DNA from: Alphaproteobacteria bacterium
Lineage (GTDB): Bacteria > Pseudomonadota > Alphaproteobacteria > Rickettsiales > UBA8987
Assembly: GCA_030429725.1 (NCBI GenBank)
Contig: JAUIEX010000014.1
Span: forward strand, 1-41,488
DNA length: 41,488 bases
Direction of reading: 5' to 3'
In this document: in pieces, positions 34,071-41,488 of the stretch
How positions within the stretch are numbered: position 1 is the first letter of the stretch
Layout: each line of letters starts with the position of its first letter
Program-made: the position numbers and the translations under genes
Notes under the pieces: generated by a model
Databases searched by the model: none
The model's input: the letters and a program-made list of their open reading frames with translations, nothing else
What the model was told of the DNA's origin: nothing

Positions 34071-37000
34071 ATGACAAACAAAACTCAGACACAGGAAAAC
34101 TGGAGAATTTTCAAGCGTGGCAAAACCATTTTGAATGGTATGCTGCTTGCTGTTTTCGGTGTGCTTTCAACCAATGCTGCCGATGCGGCGCCCACCGGTG
34201 GTGAGGTGGCTTCCGGCAAGGCGACGATCGGTAAAGACGGTCTGAACACAAATATTAATCAGGCTTCCCAGCATGTGAATATCAACTGGGATACCTTCTC
34301 AAGCGCGGCTAATGAGGCGATTAACTTTAACCAGCCGAATGCAACGGCCACGGCACTGAACCGTGTGGTTGGCAATGTGCCAAGCCAGTTGCGTGGTGCT
34401 TTGAACTCTAACGGCCGTGTGATTATCCAGAATAATGCCGGGATCACGTTCTATGAATCCTCCCAGGTGAATGTGGGTGCTTTGATGGCAACCACCGCGC
34501 TGAATGCGCATGTGCGTGACGGCAATATCCATTTTTCAGAAGCCACCAACGGGCAGATTATCAACCGTGGTTCCATCAATGCATCCGAATATGCGGTGCT
34601 GGTGGCGCCTTCCGTTGAAAATGCCGGTGTGATTCAGGCAACGATCGGCCATATTGAGCTGGCCTCTGCGCCGTCTTTCACGCTGGGTCTGGGCGATGGT
34701 AAAATTAATTATGCCGTTTCCGAAGAGCAGGTAACGGGCGACGGTGTGACCAATACGGGCACGCTGGCTGCTAACACGATTACGCTTACGACCAAGCAAG
34801 CGGCGGATCTGCGTTCCGGCTCCATTAATATGGGTGGCCTGGTGGATGCAACAAGCTTTGCGGCGGACGGTCAAGGCGGCACGGTGCTGGTGAATGCCGA
34901 AGGCAATCTGACCAACAGTGCCACAACCAATGCCAATGGCGGAACAATTTATACCTATGCGGGTGGCATCAACCATCTGACTGAAGAAGGTGTGATGAAT
35001 GCCGAGGGCGGTTTTGCCGAAATTTCCGGTAAAAGCTTCAAGCTGGATGGTAATATTAACGCCAAAGGCGGTGAAGTGATCATTGATCCTGAATTTGTAA
35101 CCATTGTGGATGGTTCGGTTGCCGGTGTGGATGAAGTGGCGGAAACGGATATTGAGGCGATGTCTCAGGCCGGAACGGACGTGAAAGTGCGTGCCGAAAA
35201 GAAAGTAACGCTGGCTGACCTTTCCGATAACGAGCTGGAAGGCGGCGATGGTTCGATCACATTAGTGGCGGCGGACGATAGTGACGTGCGGACAAACGGT
35301 TCCGTGGTGTTTGAAGATACCAATGACACAATCAGCACAACCAGCGGTGACATTAACATTCTTGCCGGTGATGATGGAATTAATATCGGTCATCTGAAAA
35401 CCGGTGCGTTTGATAATGACATGGCTGGCAAAATCTTTGTGGAAGCCCGCGATAGCGGTGACGTGCGGATGAAGAGCATAACGGTGGAAGCCGGCGGCGG
35501 CGTTGCCGAGGCGGAAGTTTATGCTGGTGACGACCTGTATATCAATGGTGACATTCGTGTAGAAAATATTGATGGCTCCGCGCCTCAGCCGCATAGTGAA
35601 GCTTACCTGAAAGTAACGGCAAGTGACGATTTCCAGATTAACGGCGATGTGGATGTGATTGCGGTTGACCCTGAAACAACCCATGTGGAAGCCACCGCAA
35701 AAGCGGAGCTTTACCACCGCTTTAACCCGGATAATAAGAAATATTCCGGTAAGGATGATCTGGTAGTGAACGGTGATATTAATGTGATTGCCGATGCCGA
35801 TAAGCCGGGTAGAAACACGCGCACGGCCAAGGCGGATGCCGATTTGATTATTGAATCCGATAATGGTGTGACTCTTAACGGCGACACGAATGTGTTTGCC
35901 AGCGCGATCAACGCCGTGGGTGATGCGGTGGCGGATGCTTATGCTTCCATCACGGCCTTCGGTGAAGATAAGGAAGTGGCAACGAAAGATGTGACTGTTA
36001 CCGCCGAAGCGGTGGAGCAGGATTCTGAAGTGCTGCGTCATGCCGATGCCAGTGCCGAGCTGCAAATTGCGGCCTCCGACGGTACGTTCACCAAAGACGG
36101 TGCTTACGCAGTGACCGCTGAGGCAACCAATAACGGCCCGGGCGAAGGTTCTGCAAATGCGGATGCAACATTGGGCATCACCTCTAAGGGTGATACCACG
36201 CTGGAAGGAACCACGGAAGTGGCTTCCACGGCCACCACCAACGGTGATGTTGGTACCAGCTACAGCGATAATAATGCAGCAACGGATATTACCATTGAAG
36301 GTGCTGACGTGCATATGGAGAAAGACACGCTGACCGGTACGGCCACGGCCTCTGCGCCGGGTAACGCCACGGCAACCACCCAGGCATTGCTTGATGCGCT
36401 GAACGGTGATGATGAAGGCGATGTGTTCCTTGGTAACCCAACGGAGCTGGCTTCCATTGCCACGGCAGCCGGTGAGCCTGGCGCGGCCGAAGCCGATGCG
36501 CAGCTGACGATTATTGCCGATAAGGACATTACGGTGGAAGCACCGGTGAATGTGATGGCGGAATCCAACGCGAATGAAGGTGCGATTGATTCTTCTGCCA
36601 CGGCCGGTCTGGATGAAGATGCCGGTGGTGACATTACCCACAGCGATGACGTGAATGTGATGGCAACCGCCACCCGTGAAGTGGAAACAACGGACGGAAC
36701 GGTGGAAGCTACGGCAGTTGCGGAATTTGACGCGCCGAACGGTAACATTACCGTGGATGATGTGGCCTCTAAAGCAACGGTTGATTTTGCCGGTGAAAGT
36801 AATGGCAACGAAGTGGCGGATGCGACGGTTTCCATTGATGCGACGGGTCAAAATGTTGCGATTGGTGATCTTTCTGCCGATGCGGTGATTGCGAACGATC
36901 AGGAAGATAGTTTTGCCAACTCGCTGGTTGAAATTTACTTTGATACGCTGGACTTCCTTGGTTTGGATCCACGTGCAACATCCGAGCAGGCCGAGCTTCA

Positions 37001-37454
37001 GCAGCGCTATAGCGGTGTGGATGAGCAGGGCGCCGGAACAACGGATCGTGCGGAGTTGATTATTGCGCCACCACCACCAACGACATCCACAAGCGGTGGT
37101 AACCCGCCATCAACATCCACAAGCGGTGGTAACCCGCCATCAACATCAACAAGTGGTGGCACTCCACCACCTCCGCCTCCGCCGGCAACAACATCAACAA
37201 GTGGCGGCACTCCGCCACCTGAGCCAACGGCGCCGGAGCCACAGCAACCGGATGTAACGGGCGATCCGAATGTAGATTTTGATCCGTATCTGAAAGAGAC
37301 CCGCAATGAAGCGCAGGATCTGGGTGCGGGCGGTCTGGAGGATATTTCTCCGGCAGCCGGTGAAGATCTGGAAGGTAAATTCTGCCGTGATGTGAATACG
37401 GGCGCTATTACCAAAGAGATCTGCTCCGATAATAAGGCACTTTCTGCGCTGTAA
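34071..37454 (+). CDS. two-partner secretion exoprotein (TpsA, filamentous haemagglutinin type)
   Basis: A 1127-aa secreted protein. It has a long N-terminal signal (about 40 aa, FKRGKTILNGMLLAVFGVLS, cleavage after ADA) and then a TPS/haemagglutination-activity domain to about residue 290: INQASQHVNINWDTFSSAANEAINFNQP, LNSNGRVIIQNNAGITF (the NPNG-like motif, about 111-127), the NRGSINASEYAVLVAP segment. The central region is a long acidic, Ala/Thr/Asp-rich repeat that should form a beta-helix. A Pro/Ser/Thr/Gly linker with four 10-residue repeats (STSTSGGNPP type) lies at about 1005-1050, and C1105 and C1118 near the end form a C-X12-C pair like that which tethers HMW1-type adhesins. GGAG precedes the ATG. 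TpsB, its transporter, is next. Confidence 0.9.
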   Translation: MTNKTQTQENWRIFKRGKTILNGMLLAVFGVLSTNAADAAPTGGEVASGKATIGKDGLNTNINQASQHVNINWDTFSSAANEAINFNQPNATATALNRVVGNVPSQLRGALNSNGRVIIQNNAGITFYESSQVNVGALMATTALNAHVRDGNIHFSEATNGQIINRGSINASEYAVLVAPSVENAGVIQATIGHIELASAPSFTLGLGDGKINYAVSEEQVTGDGVTNTGTLAANTITLTTKQAADLRSGSINMGGLVDATSFAADGQGGTVLVNAEGNLTNSATTNANGGTIYTYAGGINHLTEEGVMNAEGGFAEISGKSFKLDGNINAKGGEVIIDPEFVTIVDGSVAGVDEVAETDIEAMSQAGTDVKVRAEKKVTLADLSDNELEGGDGSITLVAADDSDVRTNGSVVFEDTNDTISTTSGDINILAGDDGINIGHLKTGAFDNDMAGKIFVEARDSGDVRMKSITVEAGGGVAEAEVYAGDDLYINGDIRVENIDGSAPQPHSEAYLKVTASDDFQINGDVDVIAVDPETTHVEATAKAELYHRFNPDNKKYSGKDDLVVNGDINVIADADKPGRNTRTAKADADLIIESDNGVTLNGDTNVFASAINAVGDAVADAYASITAFGEDKEVATKDVTVTAEAVEQDSEVLRHADASAELQIAASDGTFTKDGAYAVTAEATNNGPGEGSANADATLGITSKGDTTLEGTTEVASTATTNGDVGTSYSDNNAATDITIEGADVHMEKDTLTGTATASAPGNATATTQALLDALNGDDEGDVFLGNPTELASIATAAGEPGAAEADAQLTIIADKDITVEAPVNVMAESNANEGAIDSSATAGLDEDAGGDITHSDDVNVMATATREVETTDGTVEATAVAEFDAPNGNITVDDVASKATVDFAGESNGNEVADATVSIDATGQNVAIGDLSADAVIANDQEDSFANSLVEIYFDTLDFLGLDPRATSEQAELQQRYSGVDEQGAGTTDRAELIIAPPPPTTSTSGGNPPSTSTSGGNPPSTSTSGGTPPPPPPPATTSTSGGTPPPEPTAPEPQQPDVTGDPNVDFDPYLKETRNEAQDLGAGGLEDISPAAGEDLEGKFCRDVNTGAITKEICSDNKALSAL
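37083..37220 (+). repeat. 30-bp tandem repeat in tpsA (Pro/Ser/Thr/Gly linker)
   Basis: Units of 30 bp start at 37083 and 37113 (identical), 37143 (diverged) and, after a 18-bp proline insert, 37191 (diverged). Each codes for ten residues of the type TSTSGGNPPS. Identical neighbours suggest recent copy-number change. Confidence 0.9.
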
Positions 37455-37478
37455 TTCACGCAGAATTGCTCGAAAGGC

Positions 37479-37510
37479 AAAAGCCCCGGAACTTCCGGGG
37501 CTTTTTTTTT
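37479..37510 (+). terminator. Rho-independent terminator between tpsA and tpsB
   Basis: AAAAGCCCCGGA and TCCGGGGCTTTT form a perfect stem with an ACT loop (about 12 pairs), followed by a run of T. It lies 25 nt after tpsA and 50 nt before tpsB. Confidence 0.92.
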
Positions 37511-37560
37511 GACAAGTGCCTGAAGGGCGAGTAATAACGTTATCAAACAAGGATTTGCTT

Positions 37561-39231
37561 ATGAACACTCGTCTTTTATCGCTCACGTCATTGACATGCA
37601 TTGCGCTGGCATCATCGGTTGCCACGGCGCAGAACGTGTCTCCCGGCCTGATTGATCGCAGCCCGGCGCGTGTGGCGGTGCCCAAGGAGTTTAATTTGCA
37701 GGCTGAGGGCGTGCAGCCCGTGCTTCCGGCACGTGACAGGGTGGAAAACCCCAATCAGGTGGTAGCAAATATTCATTCCGTGAATCTGACGGGTGTTAGC
37801 GTTGTAAAAGAGGAATATCTTCAGGTGGTTGCGCTGCCTTACCTGAACCGTCCGCTGACAAATCAGGATCTGGCAAATTTGAAATTTGATATTGAGCGTG
37901 AGCTGTTTGAGCGTGGTTACAGTTTGGTGAAGGCAATTACGCCGGTGCAGGATCTTTCCGATGGCGTGCTGGATGTTCAACTGGTGGAAGCCACGGTGGG
38001 CAGTGTGAATGTGACCTCCAACACCAGCCTGAGCCCAGGTCTGGCGGATGCGATTAATCAACGCATTCAGCCGGGTGATGTGTTCAATGAAGAAGTGGCT
38101 GAATCCATGGTGAGTGACATTGACACGCTGAAAGATGTGCAGGCATCCTTGACGCTTCAGCCGGGGCGTGAATTTGCCACCACGGACATTGCCGTTGCAA
38201 TCAGCGAAGCATCCGATGATGTGAATTATGCACAGATTGATAATTATGGCAGTAAATTTACCGGTGAATATGTTGGCAGCGTGCATCTGGAACAGAGCAA
38301 TACGCTGGGTTTGGGTGAAACGGTTTATGTGGATGGCCGTATTTCCAACGATAATTTATGGTTTGCCGGTGGCGGTGTGCGCACACCGATCGGCGTACGT
38401 AACGTGATGCTGGAAGCTTCCGGTTCCTATAGTGAAAACCAGATTGGTGACATTCTGGAGCCACAGGATATTGAGGGTAACACGACCCGGTTTGATGTGG
38501 GGCTTTCCTCCAACGTGATCAACCGTAAGACTGAGCGTTTAAATGTGAAAGTTGGTTTTGAATATCGCGATCATGAATCCACCCAGCAGGGTACGATTGC
38601 TACGGAAGATAATATCCGGCAGGTTTATGGGCAGGCATCGTATCTGACTCGTGGCAATGCCAGCGTGTGGTATGGTGCGGTGAAAGTTTCTCAGGGTGTG
38701 GACGCTTTTGGCGCCAGTAGCGATTTTGACCCAATGCTGACCCGCGCGCGTGGTGAAAATGATGCGGTGATTGTGCGTCCGGTTCTGGTAGCAAATGTGC
38801 GTCCGATTGATGATGGCACGGTGAAATTTGCCTTCTCATCCCAGCTGGCCTCCGAGAATCTGCTTTCATCCGATTTATTTGCCCTTGGTGGCTATGGCAG
38901 TGTGCGTGGGTTTGACCCGGCGCAGGAAGTGGGCGAAGCCGGCTATCAGTTCAGTCTGGAATATGCGCATGAGCTTGGCCTGCATCCGGACTGGTTTGTG
39001 ACCGTTGGCCCGTTCCTGGATGGTGGTATGGTGTTTAATAACGTGCCGCAAAGCAGTGTGGATCGCCATCTTTACAGTGTGGGTCTTGGGATGGAAGGGC
39101 TGACAAGCCTGGTGCCAAGCGGGGATACGACCTTGCGTTTTGATTATGCTTATCCGGTCGGTCATTATGAACCGGCATCGGATGTGGCGGATGATGGTAC
39201 TTTCTATTTCAGTATGCGTCAGGATTTCTAG
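37561..39231 (+). CDS. two-partner secretion outer membrane transporter (TpsB, ShlB/FhaC type)
   Basis: A 556-aa Omp85-superfamily transporter. Signal peptide MNTRLLSLTSLTCIALASSV (cleavage after ATA, about residue 23), a short plug-like stretch, one or two POTRA domains (about 68-215: NIHSVNLTGVSVVKEEYLQ, LKFDIERELFERGYSLVKA, VLDVQLVEATVGSVNV) and a 16-strand barrel. The lid-lock loop VRGFDPAQE is at about residue 448 and the protein ends in Phe (MRQDF). NYGSKFTGEYVG near 220 is typical. It exports the TpsA coded just before it. The start is fixed by AAGGA 8 nt before ATG 37561. It follows a terminator, so may have its own promoter or rely on read-through. Confidence 0.93.
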   Translation: MNTRLLSLTSLTCIALASSVATAQNVSPGLIDRSPARVAVPKEFNLQAEGVQPVLPARDRVENPNQVVANIHSVNLTGVSVVKEEYLQVVALPYLNRPLTNQDLANLKFDIERELFERGYSLVKAITPVQDLSDGVLDVQLVEATVGSVNVTSNTSLSPGLADAINQRIQPGDVFNEEVAESMVSDIDTLKDVQASLTLQPGREFATTDIAVAISEASDDVNYAQIDNYGSKFTGEYVGSVHLEQSNTLGLGETVYVDGRISNDNLWFAGGGVRTPIGVRNVMLEASGSYSENQIGDILEPQDIEGNTTRFDVGLSSNVINRKTERLNVKVGFEYRDHESTQQGTIATEDNIRQVYGQASYLTRGNASVWYGAVKVSQGVDAFGASSDFDPMLTRARGENDAVIVRPVLVANVRPIDDGTVKFAFSSQLASENLLSSDLFALGGYGSVRGFDPAQEVGEAGYQFSLEYAHELGLHPDWFVTVGPFLDGGMVFNNVPQSSVDRHLYSVGLGMEGLTSLVPSGDTTLRFDYAYPVGHYEPASDVADDGTFYFSMRQDF

Positions 39232-39257
39232 GCGGTTTCTGCCGGAACGGATTTAAT

Positions 39258-39286
39258 AAAAAAGGCCGCATTCAGCGGCCTTTTTT
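39258..39286. terminator. bidirectional Rho-independent terminator
   Basis: AAAAAAGGCCGC and GCGGCCTTTTTT form a perfect stem around ATTCA. The A run and T run on either side allow it to serve both tpsB (+) and the CobS-like gene (-), which converge here. Confidence 0.92.
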
Positions 39287-39309
39287 ATGCATTATGGTGC
39301 GGTGTGCGC

Positions 39310-40284
39310 TCAGGCGGCCAGATTGGCAGCGCTGGCCTCTTTAAGTTCCGTGCCGAAGCAGCGCTGATAATATTCGGCGATAATCGGGCGCTCCGCCTCA
39401 TCACAGCGATTGAGGAAAGAAAGCCGGAAGGCTTCTTCCACATCACCAAAAATTTCAATATTTTGTGCCCATGCCAGCACGGTGCGGGGGCTCATGACGG
39501 TGGAGATATCCCCGCCTTTAAAACCGGCGCGAGTCAGGCTGGCCATGGCGATCATGGGCGCAAGCGCCTCTTTATGAGCACCGCTGACAAATTCCGGCAC
39601 GCGCGCGCGGATAATGGCGGATTCATGGGCTTCATCCAGATAATCCAACTGGGCAACGATATTCCAGCGATCCATCTGCCCCTGATTGATTGGGTTGGTG
39701 CCGTGATACATGCCGCTGGCATCGCCCAGCCCAATGGTGTTGGCCGTGGCAAACAGGCGGAAAGTGGCGGAGGGCGAAATGATGCGCTTTTCTTCGGTGA
39801 GGGTTAATTTACCGTGCGCTTCCAAAAGCCGTTGCAGAACAAACATTACATCGGGCCGGCCGGCATCATATTCATCCAGCACCAGCGCAATACCCTGCTG
39901 CATGGCCCATGGCAGCATTCCTTCTTTAAATTCAGTGACCTGCTTGCCATCTTTTAGCAGGATGGCATCCCGCCCGACAAGATCAATCCGGCTGACATGC
40001 CCATCCAGATTGATGCGCACCATTGGCCAGCCCAGCTGCGCGGCCACCTGTTCAATATGGGAGGATTTTCCCGTGCCGTGCAGCCCCTGAATCAGTACGC
40101 GTTTATTATGGGTGAAACCTGCCAGAATGGCGCGGGTGATGGCAAAGTCAAATTGGTAAGCCGTTTCTTTTTCAGGGACGAAGACTTGCAATTCCTCCGG
40201 CAGTTTTTCCACTATGGGTGCTTCAATGGGGGTATTGAAGCCGAAATTTTCTGAGACATCCTGAATTTTCGTGGTGATTTCCAT
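39310..40284 (-). CDS. cobS: CobS-like AAA+ ATPase (cobaltochelatase small subunit type)
   Basis: A 324-aa MoxR/CobS-class AAA+ protein. Walker A is GLHGTGKSS (67-75) and Walker B LVLDEYDAGRP (about 134-144). Other signatures: RINLDGHVSRIDLVGRD, LQRLLEAHGKLTL, RLFATANTIGLGDASGMYHGTNPINQGQMDRW and SPRTVLAWAQN. CobS with CobT drives cobalt insertion in aerobic cobalamin synthesis, but in many alphaproteobacteria the pair occurs apart from other cob genes and its job is unclear. No cobT is in the window. The start at 40284 (MEITTKI) is favoured; six codons upstream is another ATG. No clear ribosome site. Confidence 0.88.
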   Translation of the reverse strand: MEITTKIQDVSENFGFNTPIEAPIVEKLPEELQVFVPEKETAYQFDFAITRAILAGFTHNKRVLIQGLHGTGKSSHIEQVAAQLGWPMVRINLDGHVSRIDLVGRDAILLKDGKQVTEFKEGMLPWAMQQGIALVLDEYDAGRPDVMFVLQRLLEAHGKLTLTEEKRIISPSATFRLFATANTIGLGDASGMYHGTNPINQGQMDRWNIVAQLDYLDEAHESAIIRARVPEFVSGAHKEALAPMIAMASLTRAGFKGGDISTVMSPRTVLAWAQNIEIFGDVEEAFRLSFLNRCDEAERPIIAEYYQRCFGTELKEASAANLAA

Positions 40285-40382
40285 GCGCCATAGATGCCGC
40301 AAATGCCCTCATGCTGCAAGGGTAGATTAGGTCGTGTGGACAATTTTTTCATGACATTTTGTTCCCGCTGACGCATGGTGAA

Positions 40383-41126
40383 ATGATGGTGGAAGATATG
40401 TTAGAGCAGGTTTTGCCCCTCTTGGGCTGGCTGATGGCGCTGGGCATTGGGCTGGGCAGCGGAAGCTATGCCACCATGCCTTATTACCGGCTGGCGCACG
40501 GGGAGGCCTGCGCGGGAAAATGGATTGGCAGGAAATCGCATTGTACGGCCTGTGATGCGCAGCTGCGCACGCGGGATCTGGTGCCGGTGTTTAACTGGCT
40601 GTGGACGCGTGGGCGTTGCTATGCCTGTAATGCGCCGGTGAGCCGGGCTTATTTTTTCGTAGAATTTTCGGTGACGGTGGGCAGCTTGCTGGCTTATTGG
40701 CGCTATGGCGCCAGTCAGGAATATCTGGTGCTGCATCTGTTATTTTGCTCTTTTGCGGTGGCGGCGATGAGTGATGTGACCTACCGCGTGATTCCCCATG
40801 CCGCGCTGGTGGTTGCGGTGATGATGGGGCTGGTGCTGCGGGCGCTGGAATTTGGCGAGGTGCTTTCGGCCATTCAGGGGCTGGTGCTGGGGGTGCTAAT
40901 TGGTTTGGCGGTGGCAAAATTTTGGGAGAAACGGCACGCAATGGCGGCATTTCCACGGTATGATATGCTGCGCCTGCTGGCAGTGTGCGGGCTTTGTCTG
41001 GGGCTGACGCAGGCCCTGCTGGCGCTGCCGTTCTTGCTGGGTGGCTGGCTGATTTTGCGGTTGGTTGCGCGGCGGTGGCTGGCATGGTGGCCGGTGATGG
41101 TGACAGTTTGTTTCCTTCTGCGTTAG
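40383..41126 (+). CDS. prepilin peptidase-like protein (A24 family), divergent
   Basis: A 247-aa membrane protein of the type IV prepilin peptidase family. It has an N-terminal helix, two Cys pairs (C54-TA-C57 and C79-YA-C82) that bind zinc in full-length members, then several helices. The first catalytic Asp is D131 in SDVTYRVIPH (D..T..IP). The second active-site motif, usually GxGDxK, is here FPRYDMLRL with D194 but no glycines. This makes catalysis uncertain. Length (about 250) matches bifunctional members with an N-methylating loop. GGTGA lies before ATG 40383. No pilus gene adjoins it; erpA follows after 50 nt. Confidence 0.8.
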   Translation: MMVEDMLEQVLPLLGWLMALGIGLGSGSYATMPYYRLAHGEACAGKWIGRKSHCTACDAQLRTRDLVPVFNWLWTRGRCYACNAPVSRAYFFVEFSVTVGSLLAYWRYGASQEYLVLHLLFCSFAVAAMSDVTYRVIPHAALVVAVMMGLVLRALEFGEVLSAIQGLVLGVLIGLAVAKFWEKRHAMAAFPRYDMLRLLAVCGLCLGLTQALLALPFLLGGWLILRLVARRWLAWWPVMVTVCFLLR

Positions 41127-41176
41127 CGGAAGTGCCATCGCTTGCAAGATCATTATTTTAGCTTATATTCAGGAGT

Positions 41177-41488
41177 ATGGATGCAACCGTTTTACCGGAA
41201 AAACAGGTGGAAAATCAGCCGTCTTTCGCGCTGACGGAAAGTGCCGCGCGGCGTATTGCCTATCTGGCGCAGCAGGAGGAGAACCCGCAACAGGCCATGC
41301 TGCGCATTGCTGTGGATGGGGGCGGGTGTTCCGGCTTTCAATATCATTTTGATTTTACCACCAGGCGGGACGCGGATGATCTGTTCATTGAACGGGGCGA
41401 AGCGCGCGCGGTGATTGATAGTATGTCGCTGGAATTCGTTAATGGCTCGGTGCTGGATTATGTGGAAGAACTGGGCGCGGCCTATTTT
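41177..41488 (+). CDS. erpA: ErpA/IscA-type iron-sulphur insertion protein (partial)
   Basis: The window ends inside this gene; 104 codons are visible. It reads from MDATVLPEKQ, with FALTESAARRIAYLA, the LRIAVDGGGCSGFQYHF motif holding the first cluster-binding Cys, and SLEFVNGSVLDYVEELG. The later CGCG Cys pair lies past the end. A-type carriers deliver Fe-S clusters to target enzymes. AGGAG ends just one base before the ATG, an unusually short spacing, so the start may be slightly later. erpA and iscA cannot be told apart from this part alone. Confidence 0.88.
   Translation, partial: MDATVLPEKQVENQPSFALTESAARRIAYLAQQEENPQQAMLRIAVDGGGCSGFQYHFDFTTRRDADDLFIERGEARAVIDSMSLEFVNGSVLDYVEELGAAYF

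Noticed and set aside
33824-34081. 85-codon minus-strand frame in the tpsA leader
   Set aside because: No ribosome site, crosses the start of tpsA, and no recognisable content.
35262-36851. 529-codon open frame opposite tpsA
   Set aside because: Shadow of the repeat-rich exoprotein; Arg/His/Ile composition without motifs.

Overview
The window looks like chromosomal DNA from an alphaproteobacterium with an ordinary Gram-negative envelope. Pointers are LpxI (not LpxH) in lipid A synthesis, a CobS-like AAA+ ATPase, the PPDK regulatory protein, a BolA/Grx4 pair, a PccB-type carboxyltransferase and an ECF sigma/anti-sigma pair of alphaproteobacterial style. Base composition is near 50% GC. I cannot name the genus. 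No rRNA, tRNA or CRISPR array was seen.

Layout. 1-1800: a small membrane ORF and an AT-richer HD-domain (dGTPase-like) gene that ends in a short repeat. 1.9-5.5 kb: OmpW, a methyltransferase/YggS pair read leftwards, and a porin. 5.6-10.7 kb: a rightward lipopolysaccharide run (DUF374 acyltransferase, WaaA, LpxK, LpxL-type acyltransferase) followed by a UbiH-family hydroxylase, convergent with metK. 12.0-13.7 kb: a charged, Cys-tailed periplasmic protein, an ECF sigma factor and its membrane anti-sigma. 13.8-16.6 kb: orphan MlaE permease, a 165-bp MITE-like element, a branched-chain aminotransferase and PpsR. 16.7-22.1 kb: purL, an unknown membrane protein between two similar hairpin repeats, argG and two unknown genes. 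22.2-25.8 kb: bolA, grxD, a four-helix-bundle (23S IVP-type) gene enclosed by inverted heptamer arrays, nadD, elbB, a small acidic protein and trxB. 25.8-29.8 kb: tkt-gap and dapD read leftwards. 29.9-33.5 kb: lpxI, a roughly 500-nt hairpin-dense non-coding stretch, a foreign-looking secreted protein gene, and pccB. 33.5-39.3 kb: an AT-rich leader and a two-partner secretion system (TpsA adhesin-like exoprotein, TpsB transporter). 39.3-41.5 kb: CobS-like ATPase, a divergent prepilin peptidase and the start of an ErpA/IscA-type gene.

How the genes relate. The core is housekeeping: lipid A and Kdo assembly (waaA, lpxK, lpxL, lpxI), outer-membrane proteins (OmpW, porin, TpsB), amino acid synthesis (ilvE, argG, dapD, metK), purine and NAD synthesis (purL, nadD), central carbon (tkt, gap, pccB) and Fe-S/redox functions (bolA, grxD, erpA, trxB). 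Accessory material sits between these genes. The best candidates for something undescribed are the structured region at about 30783-31283 with its neighbouring foreign gene, the heptamer-bounded four-helix-bundle cassette, and the MITE with related short motifs at the 3' ends of two accessory genes.
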